Position numbers and translations under genes: made by a program
Source of the DNA: Gammaproteobacteria bacterium
GTDB taxonomy: Bacteria; Pseudomonadota; Gammaproteobacteria; Arenicellales; Poriferihabitantaceae
Assembly: GCA_024679435.1 (NCBI GenBank)
Contig: JAIBDK010000009.1
Span: forward strand, 1 to 17,866
Length of the DNA: 17,866 nucleotides
Direction of reading: 5' to 3'
Notes under the pieces: generated by a model
Databases searched by the model: none
Told to the model about the DNA's origin: nothing
Seen by the model: only the letters and a program-made list of their open reading frames with translations
Part shown: piece by piece, positions 8,898 through 15,945 of the stretch
Position numbering within the stretch: position 1 is the stretch's first letter
How the letters are laid out: each line of letters starts with the position of its first letter

Positions 8898-9491
8898 ATG
8901 AGCACAGAATCGAATGCTTCGCCCACTGCACAATGTTTCGTGGGAGCTGTTCATCTTTCCGGTGGAGAACCTGTAGACACGGTATTTAATGAAGTCTTTC
9001 GGTATTTTTCCAGGTCTGGGTATCGGATTCACGGGATGCTTCAAACAGAACATCCACAGCGTGAAAGTTGCTGCCCGACGATGTTCCTGAGGAATCTTCA
9101 GGGAGAAAGCAGTATCCAGATTTCTCAGTCACTTGGTAAAGGATCGACCGGTTGCCGTGTTGACCCGGGCGCAATTGCTGAAGCTACGGCCAGATTGGAA
9201 CACGAGCTTGATGACGATATTGATTTGCTAATACTGAATCGATTTGGTCGCTGTGAGTCTGAAGGCGGTGGACTGCGACCGGTCATCGAAAAAGCCGTAT
9301 TGAAAAATATTCCGGTGTTGATTGCGGTGCGAGCGAAATACAGAGCGCAATGGGATGATTTTGTCGGTGAATTTTGCCGAGACCTGGATTGTGAGTTTGA
9401 AGAAATAACGGGCTGGTGTAACACGGCACTCGGTCAGCGCACGGAGCGAATTTCAGATAATCAGCTGCAGATGGGCGCAGCTCGAAGGTAA
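8898..9491 (+). CDS. DUF2478-family protein, nar-operon associated
   Basis: A 197-residue soluble protein without signal peptide or membrane segment. It resembles the DUF2478 family: FLRNLQGESSIQISQSLG (63-80), GCRVDPGAIAEA (85-96), then DLLILNRFGRCESEGGGLR (109-127) and a strand-helix IPVLIAVRAKYRAQWDDF (138-155). This pattern suggests a P-loop-NTPase-like fold, but I see no Walker A motif. Eight cysteines are present, including an adjacent pair (58-59) and C86 in the conserved motif. From memory, family members often sit beside molybdenum transport or molybdoenzyme genes, which fits a position after narGHJI and would suggest a cofactor-related role. That role is inference. The start has GGAGAG upstream and a 23 bp gap to the PPIase gene. 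Confidence 0.8.
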   Translation: MSTESNASPTAQCFVGAVHLSGGEPVDTVFNEVFRYFSRSGYRIHGMLQTEHPQRESCCPTMFLRNLQGESSIQISQSLGKGSTGCRVDPGAIAEATARLEHELDDDIDLLILNRFGRCESEGGGLRPVIEKAVLKNIPVLIAVRAKYRAQWDDFVGEFCRDLDCEFEEITGWCNTALGQRTERISDNQLQMGAARR

Positions 9492-9544
9492 GATTGAAAA
9501 TTCTGGAAAATCAGAAGAATGTTAAATCAGGTCTGAGTTGAAGT

Positions 9545-10303
9545 ATGTCTGACTCGGTTTTAAGCGTTCTATTTTCGATCACGGCATTTTTGTATGCCAT
9601 TGTCGGGTTTGGCGGGGGCTCAACCTATAATTCATTGTTAGTCATGGGTGGATTCGATTTTCAATACATTCCGATTATTGCTCTAACTTGTAATCTTGTG
9701 GTGGTCTCAGGTGGTTTGGTTTATTTTGGCCGTGCCGGCCATCTCAAACCGGGCATCGTAGCGCCGTTTCTGGTGACCTCCGTTCCTGCCGCTTATCTTG
9801 GGGGAATCGTTCCCATCAGTGAACAGTGGTTCATCCTGATTCTCGGATTGTCGCTCCTGGTTAGCGGGTTTTTATTACTCAATCCAAGACCTCGGCAGCG
9901 TATTCGGGGGTTGACCCCGACCAGACGCTGGATGATAAGCTTGCCTGCGGGCGCAATGCTTGGATTATTGTCGGGACTAACCGGAATTGGCGGTGGAATT
10001 TTTCTCGCACCGTTGATGTATCTGGCCGGCTGGGCGCGGCCGCGGGTAATTGCCGCTTCCGCAAGCCTGTTTATATTTGTCAATTCTGTGGCCGGTCTGG
10101 CGGGCCATCTTGAAAAGTTTACGGTAACGCATGAACCGGGGCTGTTGCTTACTTATATCACTCTTCCGCTGGCAGTGGTTATTGGTGGTCAGTTCGGTAG
10201 CTTTTTTGGATCCGGAATTATCGGGGAACGCGTCGTTCGCAGAATGACCGGATGTCTGGTTTTATTTGTTGGAACACGTATTCTTTTTCGCACACTAATC
10301 TAA
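9545..10303 (+). CDS. TauE/SafE (TSUP) family membrane transporter
   Basis: Integral membrane protein of 252 residues with about eight hydrophobic segments. It shows the internal duplication of TSUP transporters: GFGGGSTYNSLL at 21-32 in the first half and GLTGIGGGIFLAPLMYLAG near 143-161 in the second. The loop between the halves is short and basic (NPRPRQRIRGLTPTRR). Known family members move sulfite, sulfoacetate or other small anions, so export or import of an anion is likely. The place at the end of a nitrate reductase operon makes nitrite, nitrate, molybdate or sulfur oxyanions possible substrates, but nothing in the sequence decides. The ribosome binding site is weak (GAAG), and a 53 bp gap precedes it, so membership of the operon is probable rather than certain. 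Confidence 0.85.
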   Translation: MSDSVLSVLFSITAFLYAIVGFGGGSTYNSLLVMGGFDFQYIPIIALTCNLVVVSGGLVYFGRAGHLKPGIVAPFLVTSVPAAYLGGIVPISEQWFILILGLSLLVSGFLLLNPRPRQRIRGLTPTRRWMISLPAGAMLGLLSGLTGIGGGIFLAPLMYLAGWARPRVIAASASLFIFVNSVAGLAGHLEKFTVTHEPGLLLTYITLPLAVVIGGQFGSFFGSGIIGERVVRRMTGCLVLFVGTRILFRTLI

Positions 10304-10309
10304 TGTAGA

Positions 10310-10319
10310 CTGGAATTCT
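10310..10319. repeat. Direct repeat CTGGAATTCT, copy 1
   Basis: The first of two exact 10-bp copies, 80 bp apart, in the gap upstream of the LolA-like gene. The core GAATTC is self-complementary. It could be a regulator site repeated around a promoter, or chance. Confidence 0.3.
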
Positions 10320-10389
10320 TTAGTTAATCCGGATCACGGTTTTGTTGATGTGTCTCTGGTTAGAATCTGGTTTCTTTTTGGATGATCGG

Positions 10390-10399
10390 CTGGAATTCT
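10390..10399. repeat. Direct repeat CTGGAATTCT, copy 2
   Basis: The second exact copy, about 12 bp upstream of the possible extended -10 element TGCTATGCT. Its closeness to that element would suit a regulatory site, but neither is confirmed. Confidence 0.3.
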
Positions 10400-10473
10400 C
10401 GTGGCGGCATTGCTATGCTGGTCGTCTTCTTCTTTAGTTTCTCTGATAATCGCACATTGCTATTCTTTTCAAA

Positions 10474-11238
10474 GTGAAGGTCTACCTCAAAAAGTTATCG
10501 GTTGCGTTGTTCCTGCTCTTCTTTAATGGTGGAACAAGCAGTGCCACTGATTTGAATGCTGCGGAGATTGTTAAGCAAGCTCTGGATCACTGGCGCGGCA
10601 TCTCTTCAGCAGGTGAAATGACGATGGTGATCCACAGACCGGACTGGGAACGATCAATGTCTATGAAAGCCTGGACTCAGGGTGCAGATAAATCTTTGGT
10701 TCGGGTAACCGCTCCGCAAAAAGACCGGGATAACGCGACGTTGATGCTCGACAACAACATGTGGAGTTATTCGCCGAAAATCAGACGTGTCATCCGCATA
10801 CCCTCATCGATGATGGGGCAAAGCTGGATGGGTTCCGACTTCTCCAACAAGGATGTGTCACGCTCCGATGATATCGTCGATCAATATACCCATACTCTTC
10901 TCGACACTAAAGTGGTGGATGGAAATACGATTTTCAGGATTCAGTCGGTTCCACTGGAAGAAGCCGCCATCGTCTGGGGCCGGGAAGTCCTGACTATCCG
11001 CGACGACTGGATTTTGCTGGATCAGCTATTTTATGATCAGGACGATGTGCTGGTGCAGAAGCTGGAAACTCTGGAGATTGGTGAAATGGGAGGACGAACC
11101 AGTGCTTTGCGTCAACGCATGGGAAAAGTGGATGTTGATGATGAATGGACGGAATTGCAGATTAATAAAATGGAGTATGAAGTTGATCTGGACGATCGAT
11201 TGTTTACAGTCGCAAATTTGAAAAACCCAAGGGAATAG
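10474..11238 (+). CDS. Exported LolA-like (outer membrane lipoprotein-sorting) protein
   Basis: A 254-residue periplasmic protein of the LolA-like superfamily, a half-open beta-barrel that carries hydrophobic ligands across the periplasm. A Sec signal peptide covers about residues 1-24 (KVYLKKL, then ALFLLFF, probable cleavage SSA|TD). Family-typical stretches are RPDWERSMSMKAWTQG, RVTAPQKDRDNATLML, MWSYSPKIRRVIRIPSSMM and GQSWMGSDFSNKDVSRSDDI. The GTG at 10474 is chosen because an in-frame stop lies at 10447 and no ATG is available between; it has no clear Shine-Dalgarno sequence, so expression may be low or the start leaderless-like. It is longer than classical LolA (about 200 residues) and is not LolA itself. 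Two FtsX-like permeases and an ATPase follow directly, so it is probably the periplasmic shuttle of that transporter. Confidence 0.85.
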   Translation: MKVYLKKLSVALFLLFFNGGTSSATDLNAAEIVKQALDHWRGISSAGEMTMVIHRPDWERSMSMKAWTQGADKSLVRVTAPQKDRDNATLMLDNNMWSYSPKIRRVIRIPSSMMGQSWMGSDFSNKDVSRSDDIVDQYTHTLLDTKVVDGNTIFRIQSVPLEEAAIVWGREVLTIRDDWILLDQLFYDQDDVLVQKLETLEIGEMGGRTSALRQRMGKVDVDDEWTELQINKMEYEVDLDDRLFTVANLKNPRE

Positions 11239-11250
11239 AGTGCGCTCCCT
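11230..11250 (+). promoter_or_regulatory. Inverted repeat AGGGA/TCCCT just before first permease
   Basis: AGGGA (11230-11234) and TCCCT (11246-11250) pair around the stop codon of the LolA-like gene, two bases before the ATG of the next gene. AGGGA is the best Shine-Dalgarno-like sequence but lies 18 bases from that ATG. The hairpin could hide it or bring it nearer the start, making the permease depend on upstream translation. With a 5-bp stem this is only suggestive. Confidence 0.25.
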
Positions 11251-11252
11251 AA

Positions 11253-12542
11253 ATGCCGCTGAATAACATTACTTTTCGCCTGGCCTGGAGGAACCTCTGG
11301 AGGCAACCCAGAAGAACATTGCTAACCCTGGGGGCTATGGTTTTCGCCAACACTATTCTGGTCTGTATGATATCGCTCCAGTTCGGCATGTATGGTCTGA
11401 TGATCGACAATACCCTGTCGATGTTGACCGGGCATCTTCAGGTGCTGGCACCGGGCTATAAGGATGATGGCAAAATTCGGCAGAGTATTGACAACGCGGC
11501 AGCTCTGGCGTCGGTTTTGCGAAACGATTTGAACCGCTCAGAAAGTAATGGTCTTGAACACAAGGATGCTGACGGTGATGATGAAAGAGTGAAAATATCG
11601 GTTCGGGGCAAGGCATTTGCCCTGGCATCCAGCGAGGAACGCAGTTTCGGTATTTTAGTAATGGGGGTGCTGCCGGAGCATGAACCTCAGGTTTCTTCTA
11701 TTCCCGGCCTGATTCATAGAGGAAGATACCTATCCAGCGGAACGGCGCAAGAAGTTGTCATTGGCAGTGTTCTGGCCCGGAATCTGCAGGTGGATCTTAA
11801 CGATGAAATTACCTTTATTGGAAGCGGTCGCGACGGTTCGTTTGCCGCCGCGGTCATCAGCGTTGTCGGCATTATTCAAAGTGGGATGACAGACCTGGAT
11901 AGAAGTATTGCCCAAATGCCGCTGCACCTTTTTCAGGAAACCTTTACCATGGGCAATGGCGCCCATGAAATAGTGATCCGGGCTCCGGATTTGTCGCGGG
12001 TTGAAGAAACCGTTAACCGAGTTCAGCAACGGCTTGAGAACGATTCCGGTCTTAAAGTATACGACTGGGATCAACTCGAACCCGGCTTAAAGCAGAGTAT
12101 TCAGGCCGACCTGATTAGTGCGTGGTTTATGTACGGTGTGTTGATAACACTGGTAGCTTTCAGTGTGCTGAACACGGTGTTGATGTCGGTTCTGGAGCGA
12201 ACCCGGGAATTTGGAATTGTCATGGCGCTCGGATTGACACCGGGTCGTCTGGGTCGTCTGGTTATGCTGGAAACAGCCATTATGGGCGTGCTTGGTCTGG
12301 TCTCTGGTATTTTGATTGGGGCTGCGCTGGTTGGCTGGGGCGGGATTTACGGGATCAGCTTTCCGGGAATGGACGAAATGGGAAAGCAATTCAACTTACC
12401 CGCTAGAATTTATCCGGAATTGACTGTGTTTCAGCTAACGTTGGGACCCTCCATTGTTTTTGCCGCTACATTGCTGGCTTCATCGTGGCCAGCGCTGCGG
12501 TTGTATTGGCTTGAGCCTGTTCAGGCGATGCGAGGGGCCTGA
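11253..12542 (+). CDS. FtsX/LolC-like ABC transporter permease 1
   Basis: Inner-membrane ABC permease of 429 residues with the type VII (MacB/LolCDE) layout. An N-terminal amphipathic start (RLAWRNLWRQPRRTLLTLG) leads into helix 1 (about 22-45). A large periplasmic domain covers about 50-285, and three C-terminal helices lie near 288-312, 335-365 and 393-415. The cytoplasmic loop LERTREFGIVMALGLTP is the coupling-helix region that contacts the ATPase, and EPVQAMRGA is a typical FtsX-family end. The periplasmic domain has an acidic stretch near residues 95-112 (KDADGDDE). The start is fixed by a stop codon immediately upstream in frame. With the next gene it probably forms a heterodimer, like LolC with LolE. 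The substrate is unknown. Confidence 0.88.
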   Translation: MPLNNITFRLAWRNLWRQPRRTLLTLGAMVFANTILVCMISLQFGMYGLMIDNTLSMLTGHLQVLAPGYKDDGKIRQSIDNAAALASVLRNDLNRSESNGLEHKDADGDDERVKISVRGKAFALASSEERSFGILVMGVLPEHEPQVSSIPGLIHRGRYLSSGTAQEVVIGSVLARNLQVDLNDEITFIGSGRDGSFAAAVISVVGIIQSGMTDLDRSIAQMPLHLFQETFTMGNGAHEIVIRAPDLSRVEETVNRVQQRLENDSGLKVYDWDQLEPGLKQSIQADLISAWFMYGVLITLVAFSVLNTVLMSVLERTREFGIVMALGLTPGRLGRLVMLETAIMGVLGLVSGILIGAALVGWGGIYGISFPGMDEMGKQFNLPARIYPELTVFQLTLGPSIVFAATLLASSWPALRLYWLEPVQAMRGA

Positions 12543-13771
12543 TGAAGATGATCGCAATTGTTTCTCGTCTGGCGTGGCGCAATCTTTGGCGTAATCACCG
12601 AAGGACGTTGATAATGCTGGTAACTATCGCGGTCGGTATATGGGCGATGATATTTATGACCGCACTGATGCGTGGTATGGTGAACGAGATGGTGCGTGAT
12701 GCGGTAAGAGTATTGCCCGGTCATGTTCAGATTCATCATCCCGCTTACCTGGACGATCCAAATATTGTGAACTCCATTGCGGCTCCCGATGAAAAGTTGC
12801 TGGAAGTCCTTAACGGTCCCGATATTGTTGCCTGGACGACTCGGGTACGTGTCCCGGCGGTTGTCTCAAGCGCACGAGAGTCAAGAAGTGTCACTTTTTT
12901 AGGTGTTGATCCTGCGACCGAGGCCGCGGTTTCTTTTGTGGCCGGGGATATTGTCCAGGGAGGTTTTCTTGAAAATGGAGACGATGATGGAATCATTGTA
13001 GGCAGGAAGCTTCTGGAAACCCTGGAAACGGATATGGGCAAGCGAGTAGTAATAATGACTCAGGATCCTGACAATGAAATTGCGGACCGTGGATTCCGAA
13101 TAACCGGAGTTTTCGATGCCAATACTGACGCGCTTGAGGAAGGTTACGTTTTTACCGGGGTAAAGGCAGCTCAGGGGTTCCTCGGTATTCCTGACCGTAT
13201 CCATGAGGTAGCCATTGTGGGAAGTGACTTTCGACAAATTGACGGCATTTATAAGGCAATTGCAGACGCCACCGGGCCTGATTTCAGCGTTTTGTCCTGG
13301 ACAGAACTCAACCGTTATCTCGGAACCCTGCTGGGTGTGATGGACGGTTTCGTGTTGATCTGGTTTGTGGTTGTTTTTCTGGCCTTGTCGTTTGGTTTGG
13401 TCAATACCCTGGTGATGGCGGTGTTCGAGCGCGTCAGGGAAATTGGTTTGATGCTGGCGCTGGGCGTGAAGCCGATGATTATCTTGAGCCAGATTATTGC
13501 GGAATCGTTGTGGTTGCTTGGTATCGGTGCGCTGACTGGTAATTTGATAGCATGGCTGACCATCAGACCGTTACGAGAGGGTATTGACCTGTCGAGTTAT
13601 GCCGACGGCATGGAAATGTTTGGCTATTCAACGACCCTGTATCCTGAAATGACGATGGGCGATGTGGTGACCGCGAATTTGGTGGTGCTTTCTCTGGGAA
13701 TCATTGCGAGCCTCTCACCGGCTATACGGGCTTCACGTTATCAACCCGTGGAGGCATTAACCAAGGTATGA
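12542..13771 (+). CDS. FtsX/LolC-like ABC transporter permease 2
   Basis: Second permease of the pair, 409 residues, with the same plan: RLAWRNLWRNHRRTLIML before helix 1 (about 19-42), periplasmic domain to about 260, then three helices with FERVREIGLMLALGVKP as the ATPase-contacting loop and RYQPVEALTKV at the end. The two permeases share the WRNLWR N-terminal motif but differ in the periplasmic part, as expected of a duplicated pair with divided roles. The ATG overlaps the previous stop (TGATG) and GAGGGG lies six bases upstream, so translation should be efficient and coupled. An alternative ATG two codons in (12548) is possible. It has no fused ATPase, which excludes MacB itself. Confidence 0.88.
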   Translation: MKMIAIVSRLAWRNLWRNHRRTLIMLVTIAVGIWAMIFMTALMRGMVNEMVRDAVRVLPGHVQIHHPAYLDDPNIVNSIAAPDEKLLEVLNGPDIVAWTTRVRVPAVVSSARESRSVTFLGVDPATEAAVSFVAGDIVQGGFLENGDDDGIIVGRKLLETLETDMGKRVVIMTQDPDNEIADRGFRITGVFDANTDALEEGYVFTGVKAAQGFLGIPDRIHEVAIVGSDFRQIDGIYKAIADATGPDFSVLSWTELNRYLGTLLGVMDGFVLIWFVVVFLALSFGLVNTLVMAVFERVREIGLMLALGVKPMIILSQIIAESLWLLGIGALTGNLIAWLTIRPLREGIDLSSYADGMEMFGYSTTLYPEMTMGDVVTANLVVLSLGIIASLSPAIRASRYQPVEALTKV

Positions 13772-13838
13772 CGATGATTGCAATTAAAATTCAAACAGGG
13801 ATCGGTAGGGTTTTTCAGTGCCGCATTCTTCCAGTTTC

Positions 13839-13843
13839 AGGAG
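13839..13843 (+). promoter_or_regulatory. Ribosome binding site AGGAG deciding ATPase start
   Basis: AGGAG lies six bases before the ATG at 13850. It supports that start over a TTG at 13778, which would add 24 residues unlike any LolD-type N terminus. Confidence 0.75.
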
Positions 13844-13849
13844 TGTGTT

Positions 13850-14542
13850 ATGAGTGATATTCAATGTGTTGATCTTTGCCGTACTTTCTATCAGGGCGAC
13901 ACAGCGGTAACCGGTCTCGACCATGTTTCCATTGACATAAAAAAAGGTGAGTTTGTCTGTCTGGTTGCCCCATCGGGTGGAGGAAAAACCACCCTTCTGA
14001 ATGCCATTGGCGGTCTTGACAAGCCAGATGCGGGTGAAGTCTGGATCGCAGGTAAGCGTATTGATAATTTGGGAAAGTCTGCTCTAGCGGAAATGCGTCT
14101 CAACAATATTGGTTTTGTTTTTCAGGCCTATAATCTGATCCCTGTGTTGACTGCTCGTGAAAACATTGAGTTTGTAATGGAAGTTCAGGGTATTCCTGCG
14201 GCAGATCGTCATATCAGATCGGCAGCAATTCTGGCAGAAGTCGGTCTGGAAGGGCTGGAAGATCGACGACCCGCTAAAATGTCGGGAGGGCAGCAGCAAC
14301 GGGTTGCGGTGGCTCGGGCTATCGTGGCGGAGCCTGAAATTGTTCTGGCAGATGAACCCACGGCAAACCTGGATTCAAGCTCGGCAGAACAATTGATGGA
14401 TTTATTTGTCGCGCTCAATAAAAAGCATAATACAACTTTTGTCATCGCGACCCACGATCAAAGGGTGATGGAGTATGCGAGGCGTATTGTGAAAATGCTG
14501 GATGGGAGAATTGATCAGGATATTCCGCAAGTCGGCAGATAG
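13850..14542 (+). CDS. LolD/MacB-type ABC transporter ATP-binding protein
   Basis: Cytoplasmic ATPase of 230 residues, the usual size of LolD. Walker A is APSGGGKTT at 40-48, with Ala where the motif normally starts with Gly; the essential Gly43, Gly45, Lys46 and Thr47 are kept. The Q-loop is Gln92, the signature is MSGGQQQ at 144-150, Walker B is IVLADE at 164-169, and the switch histidine is His202 in ATHDQR. All catalytic elements are therefore present. It is 78 bp after the second permease, a longer gap than elsewhere in the set, but has its own strong ribosome binding site. It should power the two permeases; putting the ATPase gene after both permeases differs from the lolC-lolD-lolE order. 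Confidence 0.92.
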   Translation: MSDIQCVDLCRTFYQGDTAVTGLDHVSIDIKKGEFVCLVAPSGGGKTTLLNAIGGLDKPDAGEVWIAGKRIDNLGKSALAEMRLNNIGFVFQAYNLIPVLTARENIEFVMEVQGIPAADRHIRSAAILAEVGLEGLEDRRPAKMSGGQQQRVAVARAIVAEPEIVLADEPTANLDSSSAEQLMDLFVALNKKHNTTFVIATHDQRVMEYARRIVKMLDGRIDQDIPQVGR

Positions 14543-15854
14543 ACTGAAAAAATACGGGCTGGCGATGTTGGGGCATCGTATCGGTGTCGGCATTGTTATG
14601 GTTTCTTTTTTACTGCAAACGCCAGTCTGTTATTCCACCGATAGGCTGAACTACGAGGTCAGTGGTCATATAAAGTCGCGACTGTCGGGGCAGGCATTTC
14701 CCCGGGAAAGCATTTTTCGGGATCTGAGTAGCGCAAACGCCTGGGATTTCAATAATGATTTGCGAGTTAACTTTAAAGCTGGCACAACAGGCTGGAAGCT
14801 TGAAACGGATGCTCAGTTGATTGCTTTGCACGGTGATGCGGTTGAATATACCCGGGAGCTGGAAAATAAAATTCCACAGTTTGATGTGTTGTTCGGGCGC
14901 CTGCCTAACGACGATCGGCGTTGGTGGGATTTAACCCGGATTTACGAGGACGAGGATAAAACCGCGCTGCTGGGTCGACTGGATCGGCTGGCGCTTTCCT
15001 ATACCGGAAAAGCGACATCGTTCCGGTTTGGTCGACAGGCCTTAAGCTGGGGAAACGGATTATTTTATTCTCCTATGGATATTGTTAACCCATTCGACCC
15101 CACTCAGGTTGATACCGAGTATAAAGCTGGCGATGACATGCTGTACGGCCAGTATTTGCAGGATAACGGCAATGATCTTGAAGGCAGCTATGTTGTTCGC
15201 CGAGACCCGGCAACAGGCGAGGTAGAGAGTAACCAGTCTACCTATGCGGTGAAGTATCATGGTTTTAGAGGATTGGCTGAATACGATCTTATGTTTGCCC
15301 AGCATTACGATGAGTGGATGACGGGCCTCGGGCTTAGTTTTGATGCTGCCGGCGCGGTGTGGCGAAGTGATCTGGTTTTAAGCGACACGGATACCGACGG
15401 AGTCATATCGCAGTTAGTCGTAAACTCAAGCTACTCATGGATTTGGGCTGGCAGAAATGTAACCGGAAGCGCCGAATATTTTTTTAACGGATTCGGTCAG
15501 AATGATGGTTGTTATACTGAAAAATGTCTGGCCCAAAGCCCGGAGCTTTTGGCACGGGTTGCCCGCGGCCAATTGTACAATCTGGGCCGCCATTATCTTG
15601 GCGCCAGCATAACCCTGGAGGTAACGCCGCTTTTCACGGTTACACCCAATCTGTTTTGGAATCTATCCGACGGCAGTGCATTGTTTCAATTGGTCACGCA
15701 GAACAGCCTCGGCGATGATCTGGTTCTGTTGGGCGCACTTGCCATTCCTGTGGGGCCGGATGGAACAGAATACGGGGGGCTTGAAAGTCCTGAAGCTGGA
15801 AAAACCTTCTCCACGGGTTTTCAGGTCTTTGCCCAGCTTGCCTGGTACTTCTAA
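14502..15854 (+). CDS. Outer-membrane beta-barrel protein, partner of the ABC system
   Basis: Predicted exported outer-membrane protein of up to 450 residues. A Sec signal follows Met22 (LGHRIGVGIVMVSFLLQT, probable cleavage near CYS|TD). The mature part has alternating polar/hydrophobic strands (SGHIKSRL, DLRVNFKAG, WKLETDAQLIAL, SFRFGRQALSWG) and ends in LAWYF, the terminal aromatic signal recognised by the BAM complex. GRQALSWGNGLFYSPMDIVN recalls DUF1302-type and related porin-like barrels, but I cannot assign a family. The start is uncertain: ATG 14502 overlaps the ATPase gene by 41 bases, while ATG 14565 gives a 429-residue protein with a more normal signal peptide; neither has a good ribosome binding site. 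It is probably the outer-membrane end of the transporter encoded upstream. Confidence 0.78.
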   Translation: MGELIRIFRKSADRLKKYGLAMLGHRIGVGIVMVSFLLQTPVCYSTDRLNYEVSGHIKSRLSGQAFPRESIFRDLSSANAWDFNNDLRVNFKAGTTGWKLETDAQLIALHGDAVEYTRELENKIPQFDVLFGRLPNDDRRWWDLTRIYEDEDKTALLGRLDRLALSYTGKATSFRFGRQALSWGNGLFYSPMDIVNPFDPTQVDTEYKAGDDMLYGQYLQDNGNDLEGSYVVRRDPATGEVESNQSTYAVKYHGFRGLAEYDLMFAQHYDEWMTGLGLSFDAAGAVWRSDLVLSDTDTDGVISQLVVNSSYSWIWAGRNVTGSAEYFFNGFGQNDGCYTEKCLAQSPELLARVARGQLYNLGRHYLGASITLEVTPLFTVTPNLFWNLSDGSALFQLVTQNSLGDDLVLLGALAIPVGPDGTEYGGLESPEAGKTFSTGFQVFAQLAWYF

Positions 15855-15874
15855 AGTGGTTAACTATGATATTT

Positions 15875-15897
15875 CACTAAATGTTTCTTAGTGTTTT
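15875..15897 (+). terminator. Weak terminator-like hairpin after the beta-barrel gene
   Basis: CACTAA (15875-15880) and TTAGTG (15888-15893) form a perfect 6-bp stem with a 7-base loop, followed by TTTT. It lies 20 bp after the stop codon. The stem is AT-rich, so termination would be weak. The place fits the end of the five-gene transcript, but it could also be a regulator site for the next gene. Confidence 0.4.
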
Positions 15898-15945
15898 GAT
15901 ATAAAGAATGATGTAAATATGGGTTAGCGAAAATGAGTGTCTGCT

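Larger units (their letters stand above)
10304..10473. other. Intergenic gap between nar operon and LolA-like/ABC operon
   Basis: About 170 bp without a gene, the longest gap in the window. It should hold the end of the nar transcript and the promoter of the following five-gene set. I find no strong intrinsic terminator: only CCG-N5-CGG followed by TTTT near 10329-10343. A possible extended -10 element, TGCTATGCT, is at 10411-10419, without a good -35 box. No FNR- or NarL-like site is convincing. A 10-bp direct repeat lies within it (separate entries). Confidence 0.4.

Noticed and set aside
10304..10473. Strong intrinsic terminator after the TauE/SafE gene
   Set aside because: The only candidate has a 3-bp stem before TTTT, too weak to call as a terminator.
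13778..13849. TTG start that would lengthen the ABC ATPase by 24 residues
   Set aside because: The added residues do not resemble a LolD N terminus and no ribosome binding site precedes the TTG, whereas ATG 13850 has AGGAG at a good distance.
11253..14542. MacAB-type efflux pump
   Set aside because: The permeases have no fused ATPase domain and no MacA-like adaptor is present. A LolA-like shuttle and two separate permeases fit a LolCDE-like layout better.
14565..14640. Lipoprotein signal (lipobox) at the Cys in the beta-barrel signal peptide
   Set aside because: The residues before the Cys are T-P-V, which do not fit [LVI][ASTVI][GAS]C, and a beta-barrel protein does not need a lipid anchor.
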